Below are positions 16,020 to 25,220 of a DNA stretch of 64,000 nucleotides, piece by piece. How positions within the stretch are numbered: position 1 is the first letter of the stretch; each line of letters starts with the position of its first letter. The DNA is from Bacillota bacterium (GTDB taxonomy: Bacteria; Bacillota; Clostridia; Acetivibrionales; DSM-1351). Made by a program: the position numbers and the translations under genes. The notes under the pieces were generated by a model that searched no databases, was not told where the DNA came from, and saw only the letters and a program-made list of their open reading frames with translations. The stretch is from NCBI GenBank assembly GCA_023400235.1, contig JAEXFI010000012.1:262379-326378 (forward strand), in the 5' to 3' direction.

Positions 16020-17084
16020 ATGAATATTTCTATTACAAAAACCACAAATCCAAAGCAAAAACCTGATCAAAACGATTTAGGCTTTGGACAATATTTTTCC
16101 GACCACATGTTTATTATGGATTATACAGAAGGTAAAGGCTGGCACGATCCCAGAATTGTTCCCTACGCCCCCCTGGAGCTGGATCCGTCCTGTATGGTGC
16201 TTCACTACGGCCAGGCTATTTTCGAAGGTTTAAAAGCCTATAAAACCTCCAAGGGAGATATATTGCTGTTCAGACCTGAAAAAAACATGGAAAGAGTAAA
16301 CAGTTCAAATGACCGTCTGGTTATACCTAGAATCGATGTGGATTTTTGCGTACAGGCAATCAAAGATTTGGTAAAAGTTGATGCGGACTGGATACCTGAT
16401 GCTCCCGGAACTTCACTGTACATCCGCCCTTTCATTATTGCAACCGACCCTTATCTGGGTGTCAGGCCCTCCAACACATATAAATTCATTGTCATACTTT
16501 CCCCTGTGGGTGCTTACTATAAAGAGGGAATAAATCCTGTTAAAATATATGTTGAAAGCAACTATGTACGTGCTGTCAAAGGCGGGCTTGGCTATGCCAA
16601 AACAGTTGCCAACTATGCTTCCAGTCTTAAGGCCCAGGTTGAAGCAAAGCATTCGGGCTACACGCAGGTACTCTGGCTGGACGGTATTGAAAAGAAGTAC
16701 ATTGAGGAAGTAGGTACCATGAATGTCTTCTTCAAAATTGAAGGGGAGGTTATTACTCCATCTCTGGAAGGTTCTATTCTGCCTGGTATCACTAGAATGT
16801 CAACCATAGAGCTACTGAGAAAATCCGGCATTCCTGTAACAGAGCGCAGGATATCCATCGAAGAGCTCTATGCCGCACATGCCGCAGGAAAGCTGGATGA
16901 AGCCTTCGGAACAGGAACTGCAGCCGTCATCTCTCCCATAGGTGAATTCAACTGGAACGGCAGCTCCATCACGGTAAATGATGGAAAGATCGGCCCAGTT
17001 GCTGCAAAGGTATATGAAACCATCACCGGAATTCAGAGCGGCGATATGGAAGATACCTTCGGCTGGACACAGAAGGTGCTTTAA
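16020..17084 (+). CDS. ilvE: Branched-chain amino acid aminotransferase
   Basis: A 354-residue fold-type IV PLP enzyme that makes the last step of valine, leucine and isoleucine synthesis and starts their breakdown. Family marks: LHYGQAIFEGLKAYK at about residues 61-75, the PLP lysine in GGLGYAKTVANYA near 193, EEVGTMNVFF and the C-terminal GTGTAAVISPIG. It belongs to the longer BCAT II group common in Firmicutes. A GAAGGGAG site is about 11 nt upstream of this ATG; an ATG 7 nt earlier is out of frame. The transcript ends at a strong hairpin at 17119-17156. Confidence 0.95.
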   Translation: MNISITKTTNPKQKPDQNDLGFGQYFSDHMFIMDYTEGKGWHDPRIVPYAPLELDPSCMVLHYGQAIFEGLKAYKTSKGDILLFRPEKNMERVNSSNDRLVIPRIDVDFCVQAIKDLVKVDADWIPDAPGTSLYIRPFIIATDPYLGVRPSNTYKFIVILSPVGAYYKEGINPVKIYVESNYVRAVKGGLGYAKTVANYASSLKAQVEAKHSGYTQVLWLDGIEKKYIEEVGTMNVFFKIEGEVITPSLEGSILPGITRMSTIELLRKSGIPVTERRISIEELYAAHAAGKLDEAFGTGTAAVISPIGEFNWNGSSITVNDGKIGPVAAKVYETITGIQSGDMEDTFGWTQKVL

Positions 17085-17118
17085 TTAATAAACTTGTAAA
17101 TTTTAAACTGCTCTATAT

Positions 17119-17156
17119 AAAATAGACCGGGTGCCCCCTGCACCCGGTCTATTTTC
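17119..17156 (+). terminator. Terminator after ilvE
   Basis: AAATAGACCGGGTGC pairs perfectly with GCACCCGGTCTATTT around a CCCCT loop, followed by a short T-tract. Confidence 0.92.
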
Positions 17157-17255
17157 AGTTTAAGGCGGACGACTGGGGAGGAATATTCTGCTCTTTCCCC
17201 GTATATATTTTATAAGAACCCTGGGATAAAGCCTGCAGGTACTGGAGTATATATC

Positions 17256-18548
17256 TTGCAGACTGTGGAGGCCTGCTTGAACTTTTTTCTGATTACATCC
17301 TTGATATTTTTGCTTTCAACGGTAACTCTCAGTTTTAAAAAAAATATGGCTGTCTATCTTAAGAAAAGTCTGCTGCCTGTCATGGCTGTAATTTTTATAG
17401 CAGCCCTGATAATATATCCTAAAACTGCCGTCAGCTCAGCCTCCAAAGGTATCGAGCTATGGCTCAAGGTGGTCTTTCCCTCCCTGTTTCCCTTTTTCGT
17501 AGCCTCACAGCTTTTGAGCAAATCAGGGGTAGTAGGCTTGTTCGGAATAATACTGGAGCCTGTCATGAGACCGGTTTTCAACGTACCGGGCTGCGGCTCC
17601 TTTGCCCTTGCCATGGGCATTGTCAGCGGTTACCCTGTAGGCGCATCCATAACCTCGGATTTGAGAAAGCAGGATTTGGTTACCCGGATTGAAGCTGAAA
17701 GACTGCTCACCTTTACAAACAACTCCGGCCCATTGTTCATCATGGGGGCTGTGGCCGTGGGCATGTTCAACCAGCCCGCACTGGGCTACCTGCTTTACAT
17801 ATGCCACATTGCAGCCTGCTTGTCCGTCGGTTTCATATTCAGATTCTACAAGAAAAAAAGCAGTGTAAAGCACAAGGTTAAATTGCAGATGGCAAACAGG
17901 ATAAAAATAGAATTGAAAAAAATGAGAAATTCTGATATTAATCCCTGGACTCTTTTCGGGGATTGTATAAAAAATTCCGTAATGATGATTCTCACTATCG
18001 GCGGGTTTATAGTATTCTTTTCGGTGCTTATAAATATAATGATTAAATGCGGGCTTACCGGTACAATAAGCGGAATGCTTACAGACCTTCTGGGAACCGG
18101 AGTTCCGGGGTCCAAAGCAGTAGAAGGAGTACTGTGCGGAGTATTTGAGCTAACCACCGGAGCAAATCTCTTAAGCAGTTCATCCTCCGGGCTTATTATA
18201 AAGCTTTGCTGCGCAAGCCTGATTATTGGCTGGGCAGGCTTCTCCGTCCATACTCAGGTAATGAGCATCGTAAGCTCTACGGATATAAGCATAAAACCCT
18301 ATCTTGCCGGAAAAGCACTTCAAGGCATCATCTCCTGCCTTTATACCTTCATAGGCTACTTTCTTTTCAGCAGCCGGCTTACAAAGGAAGCCCCCGTATT
18401 CTCAAACAGCGGCGGCCTTCAGTACAGCTGGGGTAATATATTTGGAAATTCCATGCAGCTTATTTTATATGCAGCCTTGATTATGACAGTCATTTCTGTT
18501 GTGCATATATGTATTACACGGCTGCTTTTCAAAAAAAGCTTATTTTAA
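17256..18548 (+). CDS. ylbJ: Sporulation integral membrane protein YlbJ
   Basis: A 430-residue membrane protein with about ten helices, matching YlbJ, a sigma-E-controlled protein needed for heat-resistant spores and belonging to the nucleoside-recognition (Gate) family. Gate-like segments are visible: WLKVVFPSLFPFF, GYPVGASITSDL, FTNNSGPLFIMGAV and GVFELTTGANLLS. The context beside coaD and rsmD is conserved in clostridia. The longest frame begins with TTG at 17256, 8 nt after GGAG. An ATG at codon 31 has no ribosome site. The 3' end overlaps the convergent coiled-coil gene by 9 bp. Confidence 0.88.
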   Translation: MQTVEACLNFFLITSLIFLLSTVTLSFKKNMAVYLKKSLLPVMAVIFIAALIIYPKTAVSSASKGIELWLKVVFPSLFPFFVASQLLSKSGVVGLFGIILEPVMRPVFNVPGCGSFALAMGIVSGYPVGASITSDLRKQDLVTRIEAERLLTFTNNSGPLFIMGAVAVGMFNQPALGYLLYICHIAACLSVGFIFRFYKKKSSVKHKVKLQMANRIKIELKKMRNSDINPWTLFGDCIKNSVMMILTIGGFIVFFSVLINIMIKCGLTGTISGMLTDLLGTGVPGSKAVEGVLCGVFELTTGANLLSSSSSGLIIKLCCASLIIGWAGFSVHTQVMSIVSSTDISIKPYLAGKALQGIISCLYTFIGYFLFSSRLTKEAPVFSNSGGLQYSWGNIFGNSMQLILYAALIMTVISVVHICITRLLFKKSLF

Positions 18549-18977
18549 TTCGGACCTGTTTGTTCTGATAACATCTGTAGCATCTGTAAGTATCTCTTCA
18601 ACTTTGTTCAGAACGCTGTCAGCATATTCTCTTGCACCCAGCCTGACTTCTCTGGCATTCTTCTGGGCACCTGCAATTATTTCATTTGCCTGCTCATAAG
18701 CCTTTTTGGTTATTTCATGCTCGTCAACCAGAGATGCTATTTTGTTTTCTGCATCCTTTAATATGCCGTTAGCCTCCTTCTGCGCCTCCAGGAGAATTCG
18801 CTGCCTTTCTTCCTTGACCCATTTGGCCTGCTTAATATCATCCGGCAGTTTTATCCGCATCTCTTTTATTATTTCAAAAACCTCTTCCCTGTCTATCAGG
18901 CACTTCCCGGAGAAGGGCACACTGGCGCTTCTTTCAACCAATTCCTCCAGGGTTTCCAGTATAGTAAGTATCTCCAT
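18540..18977 (-). CDS. Coiled-coil protein related to V-ATPase subunit E
   Basis: From the ATG at 18977 (GGAGGT site) the product is 145 residues. It begins MEILTILETLEELVERS and is largely helical. The segment from about residue 55 to 130 (ERQRILLEAQKEANGILKDAE and onward) is a long alanine- and glutamate-rich coiled coil like the stalk subunits of rotary ATPases. Clostridial genomes carry this gene next to coaD, but no ATPase operon is here, so it is unlikely to be a true stalk. It may instead be a DivIVA-like scaffold. The function is unknown. Confidence 0.65.
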   Translation of the reverse strand: MEILTILETLEELVERSASVPFSGKCLIDREEVFEIIKEMRIKLPDDIKQAKWVKEERQRILLEAQKEANGILKDAENKIASLVDEHEITKKAYEQANEIIAGAQKNAREVRLGAREYADSVLNKVEEILTDATDVIRTNRSELK

Positions 18978-19047
18978 ATTTGACCTCCACGTCCCCGTCG
19001 CAGCTGAACACAATATACGCTGATGCCAAGGGGTTATCTTAAAAATT

Positions 19048-19527
19048 CTATTTAATAAACTTATTTATAACGTCTTCTTCTATACATTCAGGAATAAGTC
19101 CCTTTATATTTCCTCCGTACCTGGCCAGTTCCTTCACCATGCTGGAGCTCAAAAAAGAATAATTTATATTTGACATCATAAAAAGAGTTTCTATGTCAGG
19201 TGCCATTTTCTGATTCAGCAAAGCCATTTGGAGTTCATATTCAAAATCGGATACAGCTCTAAGCCCTTTAATAATCACACTTGCCTCTTTTTTGGCTACA
19301 TAATCCACCAACAGTCCGGAAAAACAATCTATCTCAACATTTTTACAATGTCCTACTGCTCTTTTCAGCAAATCCACACGCTCATCCATGGAAAACAAGG
19401 GCTGTTTATTATGGCTGATAAGCACTGCTACTATTAGCTTGTCACATATTTTTGATGCTCTCTCAATGATGTCCATATGACCGTTTGTTACAGGATCAAA
19501 GCTTCCAGGGTATATAAATGTATTCAA
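19048..19527 (-). CDS. coaD: Phosphopantetheine adenylyltransferase
   Basis: A 159-residue cytoplasmic enzyme that adenylates 4'-phosphopantetheine in coenzyme A synthesis. The nucleotidyltransferase signature YPGSFDPVTNGH is at residues 6-17 and the second ATP-binding motif SFLSSSMVKELA at about 124-135, with KGLRAVSDFEYE between them. Length and all active-site residues are normal. The start codon is TTG with GGATGAG upstream. It lies between rsmD and the coiled-coil gene, the usual clostridial order. Confidence 0.96.
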   Translation of the reverse strand: MNTFIYPGSFDPVTNGHMDIIERASKICDKLIVAVLISHNKQPLFSMDERVDLLKRAVGHCKNVEIDCFSGLLVDYVAKKEASVIIKGLRAVSDFEYELQMALLNQKMAPDIETLFMMSNINYSFLSSSMVKELARYGGNIKGLIPECIEEDVINKFIK

Positions 19528-19605
19528 AATATCTCATCCTTTATATATATCTATATGTTTTCTTATAATCTGTCTTCTTATATCATCTTCTTGTAACATA
19601 TCTTC

Positions 19606-20166
19606 TTATATTATGTTTCTCTTATAAAAAGTAAGCTTGGTCTTTCCGTAAAGCTGTATCTTTGATACCACCATGCCGCCGGTACTTTCAGGAAGCTCAT
19701 CCCCTATGTCCGACTCGGCTACTATTATGAATCTATCCTCCAGAACACCATTTTCCTCCAAAAGTTGCAGGATCGGAGGTATAATACCTTTTTTATATGG
19801 AGGGTCTAGAAAAATTATATCAAACTTTTCACCATGTTGGGAGAGTTTTTTTAATATTAGTTGTGCCTCCCCCAAAAAGACCTGTCCTTTTTCAAAGAAT
19901 TTCACATGCTGAAGGTTTTCTTTTATGATATTCACGCATTCTTCATTGCTGTCCGAGAATACCGCACTTTGAGCTCCACGGCTCAGCGCCTCTATTCCCA
20001 GGCCCCCTGAGCCTGCAAAAAGGTCCAGAACCTTTGAGCTTTCCATATACGGTGCAAGAATATTGAACAGGTTTTCCCTGACTCTGTCTGTGGTGGGCCT
20101 CGTCCCCATACCTTCAAGGGTATTAAGCCTTAATCCCTTTGCACTTCCTGCTATTACTCTTAATAT
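19606..20166 (-). CDS. rsmD: 16S rRNA (guanine966-N2)-methyltransferase RsmD
   Basis: The conserved methyltransferase has the SAM loop VLDLFAGSGGLGIEAL and the catalytic FLDPPY. The first ATG, at 20109, starts at MGTRPTTDRVRE and would delete the conserved N terminus. Upstream in frame the DNA encodes LRVIAGSAKGLRLNTLEG, the expected RsmD beginning. There is no ATG, GTG or TTG in frame before it, only ATA at 20166 and ATT at 20172, with GGGAGGG at 20173-20179. I therefore place the start at the ATA about 7 nt from that site. A non-canonical start or a sequence error is implied. It sits between recG and coaD. Confidence 0.85.
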   Translation of the reverse strand: MLRVIAGSAKGLRLNTLEGMGTRPTTDRVRENLFNILAPYMESSKVLDLFAGSGGLGIEALSRGAQSAVFSDSNEECVNIIKENLQHVKFFEKGQVFLGEAQLILKKLSQHGEKFDIIFLDPPYKKGIIPPILQLLEENGVLEDRFIIVAESDIGDELPESTGGMVVSKIQLYGKTKLTFYKRNII

Positions 20167-20198
20167 GTCAATCCCTCCCGCAGAAGTTATAATCTCGT

Positions 20199-20250
20199 AA
20201 AGTCAATTACGTTTTAAACCTTCGGCTTTAAGCCGATGGTAATTGACTTT
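20199..20250. repeat. Palindromic element between recG and rsmD
   Basis: AAAGTCAATTAC (20199-20210) is the exact inverse of GTAATTGACTTT (20239-20250). An inner CGGC/GCCG stem (20223-20235) is nested inside. There is no long T-run, so it is not a classical terminator. It is a candidate repetitive extragenic palindrome or a processing hairpin. Confidence 0.6.
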
Positions 20251-20270
20251 CTATATTACCCATTATCCGG

Positions 20271-22343
20271 CTAAGCTAATGTTACCTTCTCTCCAAAATA
20301 TCCTGAAAGATACTGCTTAAGCCTCAAATTCCCGCTCAGACCGGGATCGGACTCCAGCAGCTCCTTTGCACTGTTCTGTGCCAGCTTCAGCACTTCAATG
20401 TCTCTGTACAGATTTGCAATTTTCAGTTCAGGCAGACCATGCTGCTTGGTACCGAAAAAATCTCCGGGGCCTCTGATTTCCAAATCCTTCTCGGATATAA
20501 CAAAGCCGTCGTTGGATTGTGACATTATTTTCATCCGCTCCCGTGAGACCTGGGATTTTGACTGGTTAAAAAGGACACAGTAGGATTGCTGGTCACCTCT
20601 GCCCACTCTTCCACGCAGTTGATGCAGCTGTGCAAGTCCAAACCTTTCAGCATTTTCCACAACCATCAGTGTTGCGTTTGGAACATTTACTCCCACCTCG
20701 ATAATGGTGGTTGATACCAGTATGCTGATTTCACCTGCTGAAAAGCTTTTCATAACAGCGTCCTTTTCCGCAGGCTTCATTTTTCCGTGTATAATGCCCA
20801 CCTTTAAATCCCGGAAAACATTATTGCTTATATCCTCAGCCGTAACCACTGCTGATTTGGCCTCTATCTCTTCTGATTCTTCTACCAGTGGACAGACAAT
20901 GTATACCTGTCTGCCTTCCGTAACCTTTTCCCTGATAAAATTATTAATCCTCTCCCGCATTCCCTCATTAACTGTATAGGTCTTTATGGGTTTTCTCCCG
21001 GGAGGCAGCTGGTCAATCACAGATATATCCAGATCTCCGTAAAGTATCAGTGCCAGTGTTCTTGGTATAGGAGTAGCAGTCATTACAAGCACATCCGGAT
21101 TCTGCCCCTTTTCCGCAAGTACGGTTCTTTGCCGGACACCAAACCTGTGCTGCTCGTCGGTAACCACCAGGCCCAGTTTCTGAAACTCAACCGTGTTCTC
21201 CAGCAAAGCATGCGTTCCTACCACGACATTTATGCTCCCATCCCTTAAACCGTCAAAAATCCCCTGTTTCTGCTTTTTTGGAAGGCTGCCGGACAACAGT
21301 TCTATCCTGATACCATACTCCTCAAAAAGTGGCTTTATGGACTTGCAATGCTGCTCCGCCAGTATCTCCGTAGGAACCATCATAGCCCCTTGACAGCCGC
21401 ACTTCACAGCCTTGAACAATGCCAGTACGGCAACAATGGTTTTTCCTGAGCCTACATCCCCCTGCACCAGACGGTTCATAACATTTTCACTTTCCATATC
21501 CTGCTCCACTTCTTCCAGAACCTTCTGCTGGGCCGACGTGAGCTTAAATGGCAGAGAGCTTATAAAAGCTCCCATTTCAGAGGGCCTTCCAAACTGAATT
21601 CCCCTGCCGCTGTGTGCTGCAAGGCTTTTATATAAAAGCAGTCCCAGCTGGAGCATGTAAAGCTCTTCAAATACAAGCCTGTTCCTGGCTTCCCTCATCT
21701 TCTCCAAGGATTCGGGAAAGTGAATCTGTGTTATGCAGTCCTTTAGATCTGCAAGACCGTGTTTCCTTCTGATATCCTCCGGCAGCACATCTTCAAGAGG
21801 CATATTTTCAAGAGTCTTCACAGCCTCCTGCATTATTGTTCTGATAACATTCTGCCCCAGATTTTTGGTAGCCGAATATACCGGCAATATTTTCAAGCTT
21901 TTTTTCATAACCTGGTTACTGCCGGCTTCAAACACAGGATTAACTACCTGAAGCTTATTCAGTTTGCGTTCAGCCCTGCCATAAAAAATATAATTTTCAC
22001 CCAGTAACAGGGCTTTCTTCACATATTGCTGATTGAACCACAGGGCAGTTATCCTGCCGGTGCTGTCCTGAACCGTCACCTTTGATATAACCATACCCCT
22101 TCTTGGCCTTGCTTCATTCACATTTGAAACTATGGTTCCTTCAAAAGAACAGTTTTCACCATTCTCCAAATCAGCAATATTCTTAATTTTACTTCTGTCC
22201 TCGTACTCCCTGGGATAATAGGTCAGCAAATCAAATACAGAATTAATGTCCAGCTTTTCAAAAAGCGACCTTCTGGATTCCCCAACACCCTTTATGTATT
22301 TTATGGATTTATTCTTAAGTTCTTCAAAAGCTACAGGTTTCAA
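20271..22343 (-). CDS. recG: ATP-dependent DNA helicase RecG
   Basis: This 690-residue protein is full-length RecG, which remodels stalled replication forks and branch-migrates Holliday junctions. The N-terminal wedge/OB domain covers roughly residues 1-200. The helicase motor has Walker A VQGDVGSGKT, the DEQHRFG box in place of DEAD, VMTATPIPRTL (motif III) and QLRGRVGRGDQQSYC (motif VI). The start is TTG with GGAGG upstream. A palindromic element separates it from rsmD downstream. Confidence 0.97.
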   Translation of the reverse strand: MKPVAFEELKNKSIKYIKGVGESRRSLFEKLDINSVFDLLTYYPREYEDRSKIKNIADLENGENCSFEGTIVSNVNEARPRRGMVISKVTVQDSTGRITALWFNQQYVKKALLLGENYIFYGRAERKLNKLQVVNPVFEAGSNQVMKKSLKILPVYSATKNLGQNVIRTIMQEAVKTLENMPLEDVLPEDIRRKHGLADLKDCITQIHFPESLEKMREARNRLVFEELYMLQLGLLLYKSLAAHSGRGIQFGRPSEMGAFISSLPFKLTSAQQKVLEEVEQDMESENVMNRLVQGDVGSGKTIVAVLALFKAVKCGCQGAMMVPTEILAEQHCKSIKPLFEEYGIRIELLSGSLPKKQKQGIFDGLRDGSINVVVGTHALLENTVEFQKLGLVVTDEQHRFGVRQRTVLAEKGQNPDVLVMTATPIPRTLALILYGDLDISVIDQLPPGRKPIKTYTVNEGMRERINNFIREKVTEGRQVYIVCPLVEESEEIEAKSAVVTAEDISNNVFRDLKVGIIHGKMKPAEKDAVMKSFSAGEISILVSTTIIEVGVNVPNATLMVVENAERFGLAQLHQLRGRVGRGDQQSYCVLFNQSKSQVSRERMKIMSQSNDGFVISEKDLEIRGPGDFFGTKQHGLPELKIANLYRDIEVLKLAQNSAKELLESDPGLSGNLRLKQYLSGYFGEKVTLA

Positions 22344-22438
22344 GCCAAACCTCCAAAGTGACAGCCATCGGTATTCAACTATCTTCTAATTCTATCATAA
22401 AAGCTTACAGGAACAAAATCCATAGTTAAAATAATTAA

Positions 22439-22487
22439 CAAAAAAACAGGAATCCTCCAAAGCATAAGCGGGAATTCCTGTTTTTTC
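22439..22487 (-). terminator. Terminator after the chemoreceptor gene
   Basis: AAAAAACAGGAAT and ATTCCTGTTTTTT form a long stem with A- and T-runs on both sides. It lies in the gap between the chemoreceptor stop codon and recG. Confidence 0.85.
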
Positions 22488-22512
22488 CTTAAAAAGCCTT
22501 TGACATTAAGTG

Positions 22513-24510
22513 TCAGTCAAATTTAAACCTGTCTATATTTTGTTTGATTTCCTTTGCAAGCTCAGCCAGCTCACTGCTGATATCTGCTATTTTTGAAATA
22601 CTTGAGGTCTGAGATTCCACAGTAGCCAGAGTTTCCTGGGTGGCTGCAGCATTTTCCTCGGATATTGCCGACAGGTTGCCTAAAATCTGTATCATTTCGT
22701 CCTTCTTGCCTTCCATTTCTTTTCCCGATGTGCTCAACGCATCAATAACCAACCTCATCTTGCTCACAGCCTCAGCTATTCCATCAAATTTCTCCTTGGT
22801 CTCACCTACCATATCCGTCTGGGCGCCTATGGTCCTATCCACTTCTGAAATGGTTCTTACGGTAAACTCAATCTTCTGAGTAAGCTCCTTAATTACATTA
22901 TTAATCTGCTGTGTAAAGCTGGTGGACTGCTCTGCAAGCTTTCCTATCTCCTCTGCCACAACCGCAAAGCCCCTTCCGGCTTCTCCGGCTCTTGCGGCCT
23001 CAATGGATGCATTCAGGGCAAGCAGATTTGTCTGCTGTGTGATTTTTTCAATCATCTGGCTTGCAATCTGTATCTTCTGGGAGCTTTCCTGAGTCTCTGC
23101 AATAACCTTCTGTATTTCATTGGTGGCAATATTTGTAATTTTGGTTTTTTCCATCAGGAGATTCACTGTACTAAGGCCTTCTTCCTTCAGCTTATCTGCA
23201 TTTACAGCCGTCTCATTTAAAAGCTCTCTGTTCTTATTGTCATTTATTATGAATTCACTGAGCTTGTACATATAGCTGGAGCCCTGTTCGGTGTCCTTTG
23301 CCTGTTCATAAGCGCCCCTGGCTATTTCATTTATACTGACTGAGGCCTGCTCCGACACTTGTACAATGGAATGGGTGGCCTGATTTACCTCTCCGGAGGA
23401 AGCCGCAACACGGTTTGATATTTCCCGTATTCTTTTTATAAGGCTCAGCAGATTATTTTCCATAGTCAGAAGGCTTTTATTTATCTGTCCTATTTCATCC
23501 TTTCTTCCTGAATACTTGATCAAGGCCTCATTTTCCCCTGCAAAATCATAATTTGCCAATTCATTAAGCTTCCTCCAAACCGTAACCACCGGTTTGCTTA
23601 TAGAAACACTCAACAGGGTGGAGGAAACTATCCCGACGAGCACAAATATCAAGCTGGCAACAATTATGGCTATTACAAGGCTATTTACAGAGTCGCTTAC
23701 CTCCTGCCTTTCCACAGCGGTACACAATATCCAGCCGGTTGATTTTACAGGTGTCAATTGAGCTATATATTTCATACCCTTAAAGCAATATTCTATGGCT
23801 GACTGCTTTTCCAGACCCACCTTTTTCAGCTGTCCTGCCAGGTCGGCAAAGGAACTGTCCGATTCCGCCGATTTGTATATATTTATCTGCTTTAAGACAA
23901 AATCCTTTTCGGGATAGGAATAGAAGGTTGAATCCTTTCCCAGAATAAAGGCCATATCGTGCTCGCCATATTTAATCTCATTGGTAAAAGTATTAAGAGA
24001 ATTTCCGTCGGTTCGCCCTACAAGCGCACCCACCACCTTGCTCCCGTTGTATATGGGAACTGCATACATCAGCACTGCCTCCCCGGTTACCTTGCTTATA
24101 AGGACGTTGGACACAGAGCCCTGACCGCTTAGTGCTTTCTTAACATAATCCCTGTCTCCAAGATTTGATTTATCGCCGCTTAATACATAACTGGCATCCC
24201 CTGATGGCAAAACCACAGCCAGGTCAAGATAACCAAGCCTTTCAACCGTATCCTTGAGAGCATTTTTTTGCCTGTCCCATTCCATTCCGGTCACCTCACT
24301 CCCATTGGCAACCTCCTGGAGTATCTGTATTTTGGAAACAATTTTGAAATCAATGTACTTAGCTTCCTCATTTCCCAATTGCACCAAATTGGATTCAACC
24401 TTGTTGTAAAGGGCCTTACTGCTAAAAAACGATGTCAATATTCCCAAACCTAAAGCTATGACTACAATTAAGGTTCCCACATAGATTGCTATTTTAACTG
24501 ATAGTTTCAT
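22513..24510 (-). CDS. Methyl-accepting chemotaxis protein with Cache sensor
   Basis: A 665-residue transmembrane chemoreceptor. A first membrane helix (about 6-28) is followed by an extracellular double-Cache ligand domain (about 35-270), a second helix (about 275-300), HAMP, and a long cytoplasmic signalling coiled coil. The CheA/CheW-binding tip NASIEAARAGEAGRGFAVV is intact. The domain ends with the glutamine/glutamate-rich methylation helices. The ligand is unknown; Cache domains often bind amino acids or carboxylates. A CCGATAT element about 40 bp upstream of the start could be a sigma-D -10, consistent with flagellar-regulon control. The gene has its own terminator. Confidence 0.93.
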   Translation of the reverse strand: MKLSVKIAIYVGTLIVVIALGLGILTSFFSSKALYNKVESNLVQLGNEEAKYIDFKIVSKIQILQEVANGSEVTGMEWDRQKNALKDTVERLGYLDLAVVLPSGDASYVLSGDKSNLGDRDYVKKALSGQGSVSNVLISKVTGEAVLMYAVPIYNGSKVVGALVGRTDGNSLNTFTNEIKYGEHDMAFILGKDSTFYSYPEKDFVLKQINIYKSAESDSSFADLAGQLKKVGLEKQSAIEYCFKGMKYIAQLTPVKSTGWILCTAVERQEVSDSVNSLVIAIIVASLIFVLVGIVSSTLLSVSISKPVVTVWRKLNELANYDFAGENEALIKYSGRKDEIGQINKSLLTMENNLLSLIKRIREISNRVAASSGEVNQATHSIVQVSEQASVSINEIARGAYEQAKDTEQGSSYMYKLSEFIINDNKNRELLNETAVNADKLKEEGLSTVNLLMEKTKITNIATNEIQKVIAETQESSQKIQIASQMIEKITQQTNLLALNASIEAARAGEAGRGFAVVAEEIGKLAEQSTSFTQQINNVIKELTQKIEFTVRTISEVDRTIGAQTDMVGETKEKFDGIAEAVSKMRLVIDALSTSGKEMEGKKDEMIQILGNLSAISEENAAATQETLATVESQTSSISKIADISSELAELAKEIKQNIDRFKFD

Positions 24511-24780
24511 AGATTCACTCCCTTTTCTTTAGTATCATAGAAATATATCGGTAAAATTTATGGATATAAATAGCAAATATATTAATTTTTTAGGTTTTTC
24601 GATATTTTTTACATTTTTTATAGAAATAATTATTTATTTGTTGGCTTTTCAGCAGCATGCGTTTTTCCACATTACATTTTGCTTGATTTCTTTTAATAAA
24701 TATAGACCTTCAGGCAGGGAATTTATTGAGATTCTTTGAAAACGGTAAAAATAAATTTATGAGTTTTTGAATTAAAAAGC

Positions 24781-24809
24781 TTGTTTCTTGGGTACTGTTG
24801 TGTTAAAAT
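24781..24809 (+). promoter_or_regulatory. Promoter of rpmB
   Basis: TTGTTT (24781-24786) and TAAAAT (24804-24809) are spaced 17 bp and precede the rpmB ribosome site by about 50 bp. The rest of the 24511-24875 spacer is A+T rich and shows no further gene. Confidence 0.5.
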
Positions 24810-24875
24810 AATTATTGCTTTGATGCCGAAATATGAGAAAGAAAAATTCTCCAATAATTAAAGGAGGTGTTATAT

Positions 24876-25064
24876 ATGGCAAAGTGTGAAGTATGCAGTA
24901 AAGCAACTACTTTTGGAAACAATAGAAGCCATGCGTTGAATGCTACTAGCCGTACATGGAAACCTAATGTAAGAAAAATAAAGATAATTGATAATGGCAC
25001 ACCAAAATCAATTAACATATGCACAAGGTGTCTTCGTTCAAACAAAGTTACCAGAGCTATCTAA
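24876..25064 (+). CDS. rpmB: 50S ribosomal protein L28
   Basis: A 62-residue L28 starting MAKCEVCSKATTFGNN at the ATG at 24876, 6 nt after a perfect AAGGAGGTG. Four cysteines in two pairs (CEVC and CTRC) show it is the zinc-binding (C+) form. NRSHALNATSRTWKPN is the conserved RNA-binding core. It is a single gene with promoter and terminator and is convergent with spoVM, an arrangement also known from Bacillus. Confidence 0.97.
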   Translation: MAKCEVCSKATTFGNNRSHALNATSRTWKPNVRKIKIIDNGTPKSINICTRCLRSNKVTRAI

Positions 25065-25089
25065 TTTGATTACGTTAATCATTTAAAAT

Positions 25090-25120
25090 AAAAAAGCGTG
25101 TATACGCTTTTTTATTTTTT
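25090..25120 (+). terminator. Terminator after rpmB
   Basis: AAAAAAGCGTG and the inverse arm ending CGCTTTTTT form a short strong stem with a T-rich tail. It is bidirectional and may also serve spoVM. Confidence 0.85.
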
Positions 25121-25220
25121 TATCTTTACTATCTTAAAGACTTTGCTCGTAACTGTTGCTTAATATTTCTCGTCATATAGCTGAAATTGCTGAATTGTTC
25201 ATTTATGACCCCCGGTAACC

